Source: Bacteroidetes bacterium 47-18 (GTDB lineage Bacteria > Bacteroidota > Bacteroidia > Chitinophagales > Chitinophagaceae). Taken from it: a stretch of 64,000 bases of DNA. The notes under the pieces were generated by a model that did not search any database, was not told the origin of the DNA, and saw nothing but the letters and a program-made list of their open reading frames with translations. Location: the NCBI GenBank assembly GCA_001897155.1, contig MKSF01000007.1:1-64000 (forward strand). The letters run 5' to 3'. Shown here one piece after another: positions 45,495 to 53,278 of the stretch. The stretch's first letter is position 1, and each line of letters starts with the position of its first letter. The translations under genes and the position numbers were made by a program.

Positions 45495-45773
45495 TTATTT
45501 CCTTAAGCCTAATTTCGCGATCAGCTCACGGTAACCGGTCAGGTTTTTACGTTGCAGATACGCTAATAATTTTTTACGACGACCTACCATATTCACCAGG
45601 GAGCGGTTGCTGGAATGATCTTTTGGATTACCGCCTTTAAGGTGCTTGGAGATGTGGTTGATCCTTTCAGTCAGCAGGGCTACCTGTGCTTCTGTAGCAC
45701 CGGTATTGGTTTCGCTGCCACCGTATGTTTTAAAGATATCTTTTTTTATCGCGTTGATTGTTGCGTTTGCCAT
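45495..45773 (-). CDS. rpsO: 30S ribosomal protein S15
   Basis: A 92-residue helical 16S rRNA-binding protein (family about 89). It has [20 protein letters not shown] near the middle and the typical C-terminal block [20 protein letters not shown] followed by [19 protein letters not shown]. It is a stand-alone gene with its own terminator. The start ATG at 45773 is the only reasonable one. No pnp gene lies next to it in the window, although that pairing is common elsewhere. Confidence 0.98.
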   Translation of the reverse strand: MANATINAIKKDIFKTYGGSETNTGATEAQVALLTERINHISKHLKGGNPKDHSSNRSLVNMVGRRKKLLAYLQRKNLTGYRELIAKLGLRK

Positions 45774-45998
45774 TATCTGAATAATTTTAATTTGAATATT
45801 AGCAGGATAGTGCCGGAATGCAGTAGGCCGTATCAGGATAGTTTACCGGAACGTATTGTTACCGTCGTAATAGTATTTTCGGTTGCGTATAAACTTCCTG
45901 TAAATGAGCTGCTGCGATATTCGCGTATTTTATCCGATTTGCAAAGGTAAAGCTTATCTTCTTAATAAAAAAATATCATTCATAAAAAAATGAAAGCC

Positions 45999-46006
45999 TA
46001 CTTTTG
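45999..46006 (+). promoter_or_regulatory. -7 box of the queuosine-precursor transporter gene
   Basis: TACTTTTG, an exact TAnnTTTG match 21 bases before the ATG at 46027. I looked for a preQ1 riboswitch in this short leader and saw none. Confidence 0.5.
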
Positions 46007-46026
46007 TCCAATCAAAAAACAGCCCT

Positions 46027-46803
46027 ATGTCATTATCTGTATTACAAAGTAAGGCTACCCGTCTGTTTATTGCTTTATGCAGCTTTTTTGTGGCTAATGC
46101 GCTGGTCGCCGAGTGCATAGGCGGCAAGCTCTTTTCCCTGGAAGCATTGTTGGGTGTACCGGAAGCCGATCTTACCATACTGGGAGAGAGCGGACTGAGC
46201 TATGTGCTGACCTGCGGTGTGCTTTTATGGCCCCTGGAATTCATCCTGACCGATGTGGTCAATGAATATTTCGGGATGAAGGCCGTAAAGCGGATCACTT
46301 ATATTACAGTGATACTGATAGGCTATGCGTTTGTGGCCTTTTACCTGGCAATGGGCACTCCGCCCGCGGGGTTCTGGATTACATCGCAGGTGGAGAAAGG
46401 AGTGCCTGATATGAGCAGGGCCTTCAATGCCGTATTCGGGCAGGGCCTGTTCATTATCGTGGGCAGCCTGGCGGCCTTCCTGGTTAGCCAGATCGTGGAC
46501 GTAGTGGTCTTCCAGTATATCAAGCGGAAGACAGGCACAAGGATGGTCTGGCTGCGGGCTACCGGTTCCACGCTGGTATCCCAGCTGGTGGATAGCTTTA
46601 TCGTATTATTCATTGCCTTTAAGATAGGTAACGGCTGGTCTTTACAGCTTGTGCTGGCTATCTGCCTGATGAATTACTCCTACAAATTCCTGATGGCCAT
46701 TGTACTGACACCTGCCATTTATGGCCTGCATTATATCATTGACCGCTACCTGGGCAAAGAGCAGGCGCAGCAGATGAAGGAGGAAGCGCTGGAAACCGCC
46801 TGA
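46027..46803 (+). CDS. yhhQ: Queuosine precursor transporter (YhhQ/QPTR family)
   Basis: A 258-residue membrane protein with about six helices. Family blocks are LFIALCSFFVANALVAECIG, PLEFILTDVVNEYFGMKAVK, the loop VFGQGLFIIVGSLAAFLVSQ and ATGSTLVSQLVDSFIVLFIA. These are the hallmarks of YhhQ proteins that import 7-cyano-7-deazaguanine or 7-aminomethyl-7-deazaguanine for tRNA queuosine. The C-terminal tail is charged. queA is present in the same window at 15936. It has a -7 box 21 bases upstream and is followed by a Crp-type gene on the same strand after 83 bases. Confidence 0.9.
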   Translation: MSLSVLQSKATRLFIALCSFFVANALVAECIGGKLFSLEALLGVPEADLTILGESGLSYVLTCGVLLWPLEFILTDVVNEYFGMKAVKRITYITVILIGYAFVAFYLAMGTPPAGFWITSQVEKGVPDMSRAFNAVFGQGLFIIVGSLAAFLVSQIVDVVVFQYIKRKTGTRMVWLRATGSTLVSQLVDSFIVLFIAFKIGNGWSLQLVLAICLMNYSYKFLMAIVLTPAIYGLHYIIDRYLGKEQAQQMKEEALETA

Positions 46804-46886
46804 TACGGGAAGCTGCGTTGGGATTACGGTATAGGTAATGAAGAAAAAGAGCTACATTTAGGTTCTGAAATATTACGGTCATCATC

Positions 46887-47465
46887 ATGGATATATCTGT
46901 ATTACAGCAAAGCATCGGCAAATACGTGTCCCTGTCAGCACAGGAATATGAGCAGCTCATCCCTTATTTCACCTGTGAAAAGCTGAACAGGAAGCAGCTC
47001 CTGTTCAGGGAAGGCGCTCATATACAGCAGGTCGCTTTTGTGCTGAGCGGCTGTCTCAGGTCGTATTCGGTGGATGAGAGCGGTATGGAGCATATCCTCC
47101 AGTTTGCGCCGGAAGGCTGGTGGATAACGGATATGCTGTCTTTCCTGAAAGGAACCAGAAGCCACCTGTACACGGAGAGCATTGTTGACAGTGAAGTGCT
47201 TTTACTGTCGCGGGAGCGGCAGTTGGACATGTTCGATGCCTTGCCAAAGATGGAGCGTTATTTCAGGATCGTTACGGAAAATGCCCTGTGCGCCACGAGG
47301 CAGCGGGTGATAGATACCCTGTCGCTTACCGCCAGGGAACGCTACCTGCAGTTTTGCGATACTTACCCGGGCATCATCCACACCATTCCGCAAAAGTACG
47401 TGGCCGCCTATATCGGGGTCACACCCGAATTCTTAAGTAAAATGAGAAGCAGCCTTTACCGTTAG
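46887..47465 (+). CDS. Crp/Fnr-type transcriptional regulator
   Basis: A 192-residue protein. The N-terminal cyclic-nucleotide-binding-like barrel (about residues 20-130) has RKQLLFREGAHIQQVAFVLS and LQFAPEGWWITDML. It lacks the cysteines of Fnr and the phosphate-binding block of Crp, so the ligand is unknown. The C-terminal helix-turn-helix (residues about 150-192) is short (IIHTIPQKYVAAYIGVTPEF, then LSKMRSS). Such small Crp-like regulators are frequent in Bacteroidota. Its stop (TAG, 47463-47465) overlaps the stop of the converging kptA by three bases, an unusually tight end-to-end junction. Confidence 0.88.
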   Translation: MDISVLQQSIGKYVSLSAQEYEQLIPYFTCEKLNRKQLLFREGAHIQQVAFVLSGCLRSYSVDESGMEHILQFAPEGWWITDMLSFLKGTRSHLYTESIVDSEVLLLSRERQLDMFDALPKMERYFRIVTENALCATRQRVIDTLSLTARERYLQFCDTYPGIIHTIPQKYVAAYIGVTPEFLSKMRSSLYR

Positions 47466-48025
47466 GTAGGAGTTGTTCTGCCGGAGTCTCCCATACCGTC
47501 CAGGTATTGCGGCGGTACGCTGTCCGTCAGCCAGACACCATTCTCGGAGCGATAGAACACGAACCCGTCCCGGTGCATACCGGCTGCTGCTACGGTAAAA
47601 ATATAAGGCTTACCGTGCCTGCTGCCCACCTGTGTGGCCGTGGCGATATCGCTGCTTAAGTGCACATGCTGTCTTTGCTGCTTTAAGATACCCTGCCCGG
47701 CTATGGCGGCGGCATTGGAGATGCCTGTCCCATGGTACAGGAGGGCGGGAGGCTGCTGCGGTACAAGGGCCAGGTCTACGCTAATGCCATGCCCCTGGTT
47801 TGCCCTTTGGGTGGCGTCCAGGGAAAATCTTTGTTTCGGGTTGGTCGCAACGATGTGCTTTAAGGTATCCATATCCATAGGGTGCTGGTGCTGCGCTGCT
47901 TTTTCCAGGAGCAGCCGTATATCTGCCCAGCCGTTGGAATCCAGCGAAAGGCCTATGGCTTCCGGCTGGTGCCGGAGTATCCAACTGAGAAATTTACTGA
48001 GCTGTTTAATGTTTGCCTGGTCCAT
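47462..48025 (-). CDS. kptA: RNA 2'-phosphotransferase (Tpt1/KptA family)
   Basis: The ATG at 48025 gives 187 residues. The frame is open six codons further with only a TTG start. Tpt1/KptA removes an internal RNA 2'-phosphate by transferring it to NAD. Conserved blocks are SKFLSWILRHQPEAIGLSLD near the N-terminus, NGWADI, RFSLDATQRANQGHGISVDL, LLYHGTGISNAAAIAGQGIL, HVHLSSDIATATQVGSRHGK and NGVWLTDSVPPQYL. Its bacterial role is not established, because bacteria lack the tRNA splicing that makes such phosphates. It sits alone on the minus strand. Its end overlaps the Crp-type gene. Confidence 0.95.
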   Translation of the reverse strand: MDQANIKQLSKFLSWILRHQPEAIGLSLDSNGWADIRLLLEKAAQHQHPMDMDTLKHIVATNPKQRFSLDATQRANQGHGISVDLALVPQQPPALLYHGTGISNAAAIAGQGILKQQRQHVHLSSDIATATQVGSRHGKPYIFTVAAAGMHRDGFVFYRSENGVWLTDSVPPQYLDGMGDSGRTTPT

Positions 48026-48102
48026 ATGATACGATGATGTCAAATATAGGTAAATCCGGCGAACCCGGGAGGAATTGCCATGGCAAATCGGTAGGCGGTA
48101 CG

Positions 48103-48110
48103 TACATTTG
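48103..48110 (+). promoter_or_regulatory. -7 box just before the MFS start codon
   Basis: TACATTTG, an exact TAnnTTTG match ending 5 bases before the ATG at 48116. Transcription would start at or next to the start codon, giving a leaderless or near-leaderless message. Confidence 0.5.
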
Positions 48111-48115
48111 CGTTC

Positions 48116-49426
48116 ATGAACTGGATCGATAAACTAAAAGGAAAAAATCCTGCGCTGGCATATAACGAATTCTTGTATTACCTGATGATCAGGTTCGGGC
48201 TGATCTTTGCGTTAAGCATGCAGTTTACCATTGTTGCCTATAATGTATTCCATCTGACAGGACAGAGCAAAATGGCTTTGGGCCTGATAGGGCTTGCCGA
48301 GGTGATCCCTATCATATCCTGCTCTTTCTTTGCCGGGTATTGGGTAGATAAAAGTGAGAAAAGAGGATTATACCGTAAGCTGATAGTGGCCTACATCATC
48401 CTGGGATTCGGGCTGTATGCCTGCTTTGACACCTCCCGTACCACCTTTATTTCGCATAGCTCCCGTATGGCCGCTATCTACAGCCTTATATTCATCGGCG
48501 GTATTTTCCGGGCCTTCTTAGGACCTACATCTTTTTCCATGCTGGGGCTGGTCGTTCCCAAATCCCTATATCCCAATGCCACCAGCTGGTCCAGCCTTTC
48601 ATGGCAGCTGGGGTCTGTACTGGGTCCTGTAGTGGGCGGCCTGCTGATCGTTCAGACCGGTCCGGCTAATGGTATGTTCGTGGTGTTTCTGCTGGAGGTG
48701 CTGTTGCTGGTGCCTATCAGCCTGATCGGGACAAAGCCTATCCTGATGCGGAATAGTAAGGAGCCTGTGCTGAAAAGCGTGGGAGAGGGACTGAAATTCG
48801 TGTTCAGCACACCGCCTCTGCTGGGAGCCTTATGCCTGGATATGTTCTCGGTATTGTTCGGGGGGGCTGTAGCGCTGCTGCCCGCTATCCAGGCGGAGTT
48901 CTATCCCGAGGACGGCACGATGTTCAGCGGCGCGGGGGCTTTCGGCATACTGCGGGCAGCCCCGGGAATCGGCGCCATTGCCACTATGATACTGCTGGCC
49001 TTCATTCCTTTGAAAAAGCAGCCGGGCAGGGAGCTGTTCATATGTGTGGCCTGCTTCGGGCTGTGCATTGTGGGCTTCGGGCTGTCCCGGGTCTTTATCC
49101 TTTCCTGGGTCTTCCTGGCAGCTTCGGGTATGTTCGATGCCGTGAGCGTAGTGATCAGGGGTACTATCTTACAACTGGTCACGCCTGATGATATGAGGGG
49201 AAGAGTATCGTCCGTGAATACCATGTTCATCAGCTCTTCCAATGAGCTCGGGGATTTTGAGAGCGGCCTGATGGCCAACTGGCTGGGCACCGTGCCGGCT
49301 ATCGTGGTGGGCGGTACGATAACCCTGGGTGTTGTGGTGGTCACGTATTTCAGAACGCCATCGCTGCGGAGGTTCAAGTTTGAGGATTATACGGTGCTGC
49401 CACCTGAAGTAAAAAGCAGCGGGTAA
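48116..49426 (+). CDS. MFS exporter (EntS/MFS_3 type)
   Basis: A 436-residue carrier with 12 predicted helices. The N-terminus (NPALAYNEFLYYLMIRFGLI), then GYWVDKSEKRGLYRK in the loop after helix 2 and AFLGPTSFSMLGLVVP are typical of the MFS_3 group, which includes the enterobactin exporter EntS. The second half has the R-G-R-V-S-S-VNTMFISSSNELGDFESG segment common to this group. The substrate is unknown, and no siderophore genes are nearby. It is transcribed alone and its end faces sucA across twin-hairpin copy 3. Confidence 0.88.
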   Translation: MNWIDKLKGKNPALAYNEFLYYLMIRFGLIFALSMQFTIVAYNVFHLTGQSKMALGLIGLAEVIPIISCSFFAGYWVDKSEKRGLYRKLIVAYIILGFGLYACFDTSRTTFISHSSRMAAIYSLIFIGGIFRAFLGPTSFSMLGLVVPKSLYPNATSWSSLSWQLGSVLGPVVGGLLIVQTGPANGMFVVFLLEVLLLVPISLIGTKPILMRNSKEPVLKSVGEGLKFVFSTPPLLGALCLDMFSVLFGGAVALLPAIQAEFYPEDGTMFSGAGAFGILRAAPGIGAIATMILLAFIPLKKQPGRELFICVACFGLCIVGFGLSRVFILSWVFLAASGMFDAVSVVIRGTILQLVTPDDMRGRVSSVNTMFISSSNELGDFESGLMANWLGTVPAIVVGGTITLGVVVVTYFRTPSLRRFKFEDYTVLPPEVKSSG

Positions 49427-49447
49427 TAAATATGATGCTCTGATGAA

Positions 49448-49616
49448 ATAAGAGGCTGATTTAAAAAGCTTCTTGTATGGTCACATTACGCTTGTGTTGT
49501 CACGTTGAAACTGCCATGTCACATTGAGCCCGTCGGAATGTGACATGTATAAATAAAAACAACCCTGTCCATATTTCGGCTGAGCGCCATATGACAGGGT
49601 TGTTTACTTTTAGACG
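49448..49616 (-). repeat. Twin-hairpin intergenic element, copy 3
   Basis: In reverse orientation to copies 1 and 2. The plus strand starts TAAGAGGCTGATTTAAAAAG and has GCTTCTT soon after, the small hairpin. Then comes the core with CATTGAGCCCGTCGGAATGT, and the large hairpin at 49557-49605 with AAACAACCCTGTC and GACAGGGTTGTTT. It ends ACTTTTAGACGG. It lies between the convergent MFS gene and sucA, with no other terminator visible. Confidence 0.75.
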
Positions 49617-49636
49617 GTATTGTAGCAGAAAGGATA

Positions 49637-52408
49637 TTATATCTCAAAAGCTTTTTCCACCAGGATCTTCTGTTCGCTGGCATGCTTTTTGGCAAAGCCT
49701 GTCGCGGTAGCCGCGCTGGCCTGGCGGGTCAGGTATCCCAGGTTGATGCCTTCCAGGTTCATCTTAAGGAAGGCGGCTGCACCCATGTTCCGGGGCTCTT
49801 CCTGTACCCACAGCCATTGAGCGCTTTTGTACTTATTGTACAGTTCATTCAGTTGTGCCTGCGGCAGCGGGTAGATCTGCTCCAGCCTGATAATGGCCAC
49901 ATCTTCCCTTTTTTCTTCCAGCTGCTTATCGCTGAGGTCAAAGTAGATCTTACCGGTGCACAGCAGCACGCGCTTCACTTTGGAGACGTCACTGATATTA
50001 GGATCATCAATCACCTCTTTGAATCCCCCGGAGGTAAAGTCTCCGATAGGGGAATAAGACCTCAGGTGGCGCAGGTTTGCTTTTGGTGAAAAGTTTACCA
50101 GGGGCTTACGGAACGGTAAGTTCAGTTGACGCCTTAGGGCATGGAAAAAGTTGGCTGAGGTTGTGATATTGGTAACGAAAATGTTATTTTCAGCGCTCAT
50201 TTGCAGGAAACGTTCCAGCCTTGCACTGGAGTGCTCTGGTCCGCCGCCTTCATATCCGTGCGGCAGCAGCATCACCAGCCCGTTCTGGGTGGTCCATTTT
50301 TCTTCTGCGCTGGTCAGGTACTGGTCTATGATGATCTGGGCGCCGTTGGCAAAGTCACCGTATTGTGCTTCCCAGACCACCAGGTTGGTGGGGTCTGCCA
50401 GGGCGTAACCGTAGTCAAAGCCCAGCACGGCATACTCGCTCAGTAAAGAATTGTAAACAGAGAAGCTGGCATTAGCGCCGGCATCCGACAGCCTGTTGTA
50501 TGCTGCGCCGTTATTGGCATCCTTGATGATGGCATGGCGATGGGAGAAGGTACCTCTTTCCACATCTTCACCGCTCAGGCGCACATTGTGCCCTTCCCTG
50601 AGCAGGGAGGCATAGGCCAGCAGCTCGCCGGTAGCCCAATCGAACTTTCCTTCGGCTTCAAACACCTTTACTTTATCTTTCAGGAGCTTGTCTATCTTCC
50701 TGTTAGGGGTGAATGTATCGGGCCAGGACATGATCGTGCGGAACAGTTCCCTGATAGTAGCATCATCCACGGCAGTTTCGGGAGAATGCAGGAAGTCTTC
50801 CGGTTTCGCTCTTCTCAATGCCCTCCATTTCAGCTCCGGCTCCTGGTAGGTATAAGGGAACGGCTTTTGCTTCTGCTCGTCCAGTCTGGCCTGCAATTCG
50901 TCCCAGAATACCCTTTCCATCTCTTTAGCCATGTTCTGTGCATCGGGCTGTCCGTTCAGGAGCAGGTATTGGGTATATATTTCTCTTGGATTGGCATGCT
51001 TGTCTATTACCGAATACATCATCGGCTGGGTGAACTTGGGCTCATCCCCTTCATTATGGCCGTTCTTACGGTAGCATACCATATCCAGGAATACGTCCGA
51101 TCCGAATTTCTGGCGGTATTCTATGGCAAAGATGGCGGCCCTTACCACTGCTTCGGCATCATCGCCGTTCACGTGTATTACGGGAGCCTGCACCATGGTC
51201 GCGATAGAGGTACAGTAGTCGGAAGAGCGGGCGTCTTCAAAATCTGTTGTAAAGCCGATCTGGTTATTGATCACAAAGTGGATGGTACCACCGTTTTTAT
51301 AGCCTTCCAGCTTGCTCATCTGCAGCAGCTCATAAATAATGCCCTGTCCTGCCACCGCGGCGTCACCGTGTATCAGGATAGGTAATACCTTGCTGTTGTC
51401 GAAACCGTACACCTTATCGGCTTTGGCCCTTGAAAAGCCCGATACAATGGGATTTACGGCTTCCAGGTGCGACGGGTTGGGCAGCAACTGGATATTGATA
51501 TCCTTGTCATTGGCTGTTTTAACCTGAGAGCGGAAGCCCAGGTGATATTTAACGTCACCGCTGCCCATAGTGAAATCTTCGGGCAGGGTACCTTCAAATT
51601 CAGAGAATATCTGGTCGTATGTTTTTCTCAGGATATTGGCCAGCACATTCAGGCGGCCCCTGTGCGCCATACCGATCACTACTTCCTCCACGCCTTTGTC
51701 GGCCGCGCCGGTAATGATCCTGTCCAGCGCGGGGATCATATTTTCACCGCCTTCCAGGCCGAATCTTTTCTGGCCGATGAATTTGGTGCTCAGGAATTTT
51801 TCAAATATTACCCCGTAGTTCAGCTTATGCAGGATACGTTTCTGATCTTCCGTGCTGAATGGCGTATCCATCAGCTCTTCATAGCGGTCTTTACACCATT
51901 CGTACTGATCCTGTTTGTTCATATAGGTGTATTGAATACCTATAGGACCGCAATAGTAATGTTTTAGCTTGGCGATGATCTCCCTCAGTGTAGCTTTTCC
52001 CAGTTTGAGTATTTCTCCCGAATAGAATGGCGTGTCCAGGTCGGCTTCGGAGAGTCCGAAGTCTTCCAGCGCCAGTCGTGCTTTCCTGTCTTTTCTGGCA
52101 CGGATAGGATTGGTTTTAGCTTCCAGGTGCCCTTTTTTGCGGTAGCAGTGAATCAGCTCATATACGGCCAGTTCTTTTGTCAGATCTACGTCGCCGGATG
52201 TTACGGCACTTACTGTGGGCGCTGATATGCCGGCTACAGGCGCTGTAGTGGTGATATCATTTTCATTTACTTTGCTGTAGGCAAAGTCAAAACCTTCAAA
52301 GAATTTTTTGTATTCCGAATCTACGGTGTCCGGTTCTTTCAAATACGACTCGTATAGAGCTTCAATATACGAAGGGTGCGAATTTGTAATATACGAGAAA
52401 TCTTTCAT
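49637..52408 (-). CDS. sucA: 2-oxoglutarate dehydrogenase E1 component
   Basis: A 923-residue thiamine-diphosphate enzyme of the TCA cycle. It decarboxylates 2-oxoglutarate and passes the succinyl group to the E2 lipoyl arm. The N-terminal E2-binding region has ALYESYLKEPDTVDSEYKKF. Later blocks are GMAHRGRLNVLANIL, GSGDVKYHLG (TPP region), LIHGDAAVAGQGIIYE, a VYNSLLSEYAVLGFDYGYAL transketolase-like part, MLLPHGYEGGGPEHSSARLE and the C-terminal WVQEEPRNMGA. It is transcribed alone, so E2 (sucB) lies elsewhere. A -7 box TAACTTTG precedes it. Confidence 0.97.
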   Translation of the reverse strand: MKDFSYITNSHPSYIEALYESYLKEPDTVDSEYKKFFEGFDFAYSKVNENDITTTAPVAGISAPTVSAVTSGDVDLTKELAVYELIHCYRKKGHLEAKTNPIRARKDRKARLALEDFGLSEADLDTPFYSGEILKLGKATLREIIAKLKHYYCGPIGIQYTYMNKQDQYEWCKDRYEELMDTPFSTEDQKRILHKLNYGVIFEKFLSTKFIGQKRFGLEGGENMIPALDRIITGAADKGVEEVVIGMAHRGRLNVLANILRKTYDQIFSEFEGTLPEDFTMGSGDVKYHLGFRSQVKTANDKDINIQLLPNPSHLEAVNPIVSGFSRAKADKVYGFDNSKVLPILIHGDAAVAGQGIIYELLQMSKLEGYKNGGTIHFVINNQIGFTTDFEDARSSDYCTSIATMVQAPVIHVNGDDAEAVVRAAIFAIEYRQKFGSDVFLDMVCYRKNGHNEGDEPKFTQPMMYSVIDKHANPREIYTQYLLLNGQPDAQNMAKEMERVFWDELQARLDEQKQKPFPYTYQEPELKWRALRRAKPEDFLHSPETAVDDATIRELFRTIMSWPDTFTPNRKIDKLLKDKVKVFEAEGKFDWATGELLAYASLLREGHNVRLSGEDVERGTFSHRHAIIKDANNGAAYNRLSDAGANASFSVYNSLLSEYAVLGFDYGYALADPTNLVVWEAQYGDFANGAQIIIDQYLTSAEEKWTTQNGLVMLLPHGYEGGGPEHSSARLERFLQMSAENNIFVTNITTSANFFHALRRQLNLPFRKPLVNFSPKANLRHLRSYSPIGDFTSGGFKEVIDDPNISDVSKVKRVLLCTGKIYFDLSDKQLEEKREDVAIIRLEQIYPLPQAQLNELYNKYKSAQWLWVQEEPRNMGAAAFLKMNLEGINLGYLTRQASAATATGFAKKHASEQKILVEKAFEI

Positions 52409-52455
52409 TTCGGGTAGCTAAAACTTTTATTTATGTAAAATAATATGAGAGTTCA

Positions 52456-52463
52456 CAAAGTTA
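52456..52463 (-). promoter_or_regulatory. -7 box of sucA
   Basis: TAACTTTG on the minus strand, an exact TAnnTTTG match 48 bases before the sucA ATG. Confidence 0.5.
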
Positions 52464-52559
52464 ATGGTTATTCATTACTAAAACGAACGAACCATGCTTG
52501 TTTTTTATTTTTTGTGTATGCCGTATATAAATAACGGGAAATTGACAAAATACGGGACC

Positions 52560-53069
52560 TTAGCCGAGCCAGGACTGCATCTTACGCACTGATTCCATAA
52601 GTGCCGGACTGACCTTAAGGTTCTTCATTTTTGAGAAATAATGACGGGCTTTTTCCCTGTCTCCTTCCACCATGTAAATGTCCGTCAGGGCCAGCAGCGC
52701 CATGGCCTGGTACTGGTCTGGCTGCAACCCTTCCTTGATGGCATCTTCCAGCGCAGCGGTAGCAGCGGGATAATCTTCCCGGCCCCTTGCCACTATGCCC
52801 TGGCAGAACAGGTAGTACAGCCTGTTTTTACGGGAAAGCCGCTCGGGATAGCGTATCTGCAGCAGCAGCTTTTCCGCCTTGTCAAAGTCTTCAGAGAGCA
52901 CGGCTTTGAGCGCCAGGTGTATGGTGGAGGACCGGAAGTAGCCGATGAGCATGGTGACAGATGCAACAGCGGACAGCACCAGCAATGTACGGATGTTATA
53001 CACCGCTGCAAATATGGAAAGACCGGAGCAGACAGCCAGGATCAGCAGCCTGACAAATGGAGTGAACAT
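52560..53069 (-). CDS. Small membrane protein with TPR-like domain
   Basis: A 169-residue protein. Two N-terminal helices (PFVRLLILAVCSGLSIFAAV, then TLLVLSAVASVTMLIGYF) are followed by a helical soluble part with tetratricopeptide-like pairs: DFDKAEKLLLQIRYPERLSR, DYPAATAALEDAIKEGLQPD and a third with DREKARHYFSKM. It is anchored in the inner membrane, with an unknown binding partner. A perfect -7 box (TAAATTTG, 53099-53092) lies 23 bases upstream. It is separated from sucA by a 150-base spacer with the sucA promoter and is probably its own unit. Confidence 0.75.
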   Translation of the reverse strand: MFTPFVRLLILAVCSGLSIFAAVYNIRTLLVLSAVASVTMLIGYFRSSTIHLALKAVLSEDFDKAEKLLLQIRYPERLSRKNRLYYLFCQGIVARGREDYPAATAALEDAIKEGLQPDQYQAMALLALTDIYMVEGDREKARHYFSKMKNLKVSPALMESVRKMQSWLG

Positions 53070-53091
53070 AGTAGAATCAGAAAATGTGCCG

Positions 53092-53099
53092 CAAATTTA
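53092..53099 (-). promoter_or_regulatory. -7 box of the TPR-like membrane gene
   Basis: TAAATTTG on the minus strand, an exact TAnnTTTG match, 23 bases before the ATG at 53069. Confidence 0.5.
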
Positions 53100-53226
53100 A
53101 CTAATACGGCTTAAAATGAGGAGGAGAATTTCTTTTGTTGCTTCCCGTTCCGTATCCGTACGTCATCGGGCGATAGGTTGGAGGTGCTTTTATAAGTGTT
53201 ATGTTGAATGCGATGCACTAATGATA

Positions 53227-53256
53227 AGGCGGGCAGATATAAGCATCTGCCCGCCT
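53227..53256 (-). terminator. Hairpin after the 845-residue T9SS gene
   Basis: AGGCGGGCAGAT pairs with ATCTGCCCGCCT over a 6-base loop, 23 bases after the gene stop. No clear T-run follows, so the terminator call rests on position and stem strength. Confidence 0.5.
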
Positions 53257-53278
53257 GTTATATTGCCGGATAATGGTT

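Noticed and set aside
45774-46026. Possible preQ1 riboswitch before the queuosine-precursor transporter
   Set aside because: The leader between the -7 box and the ATG is only about 20 bases, and no preQ1-type stem or A-rich tail was found.
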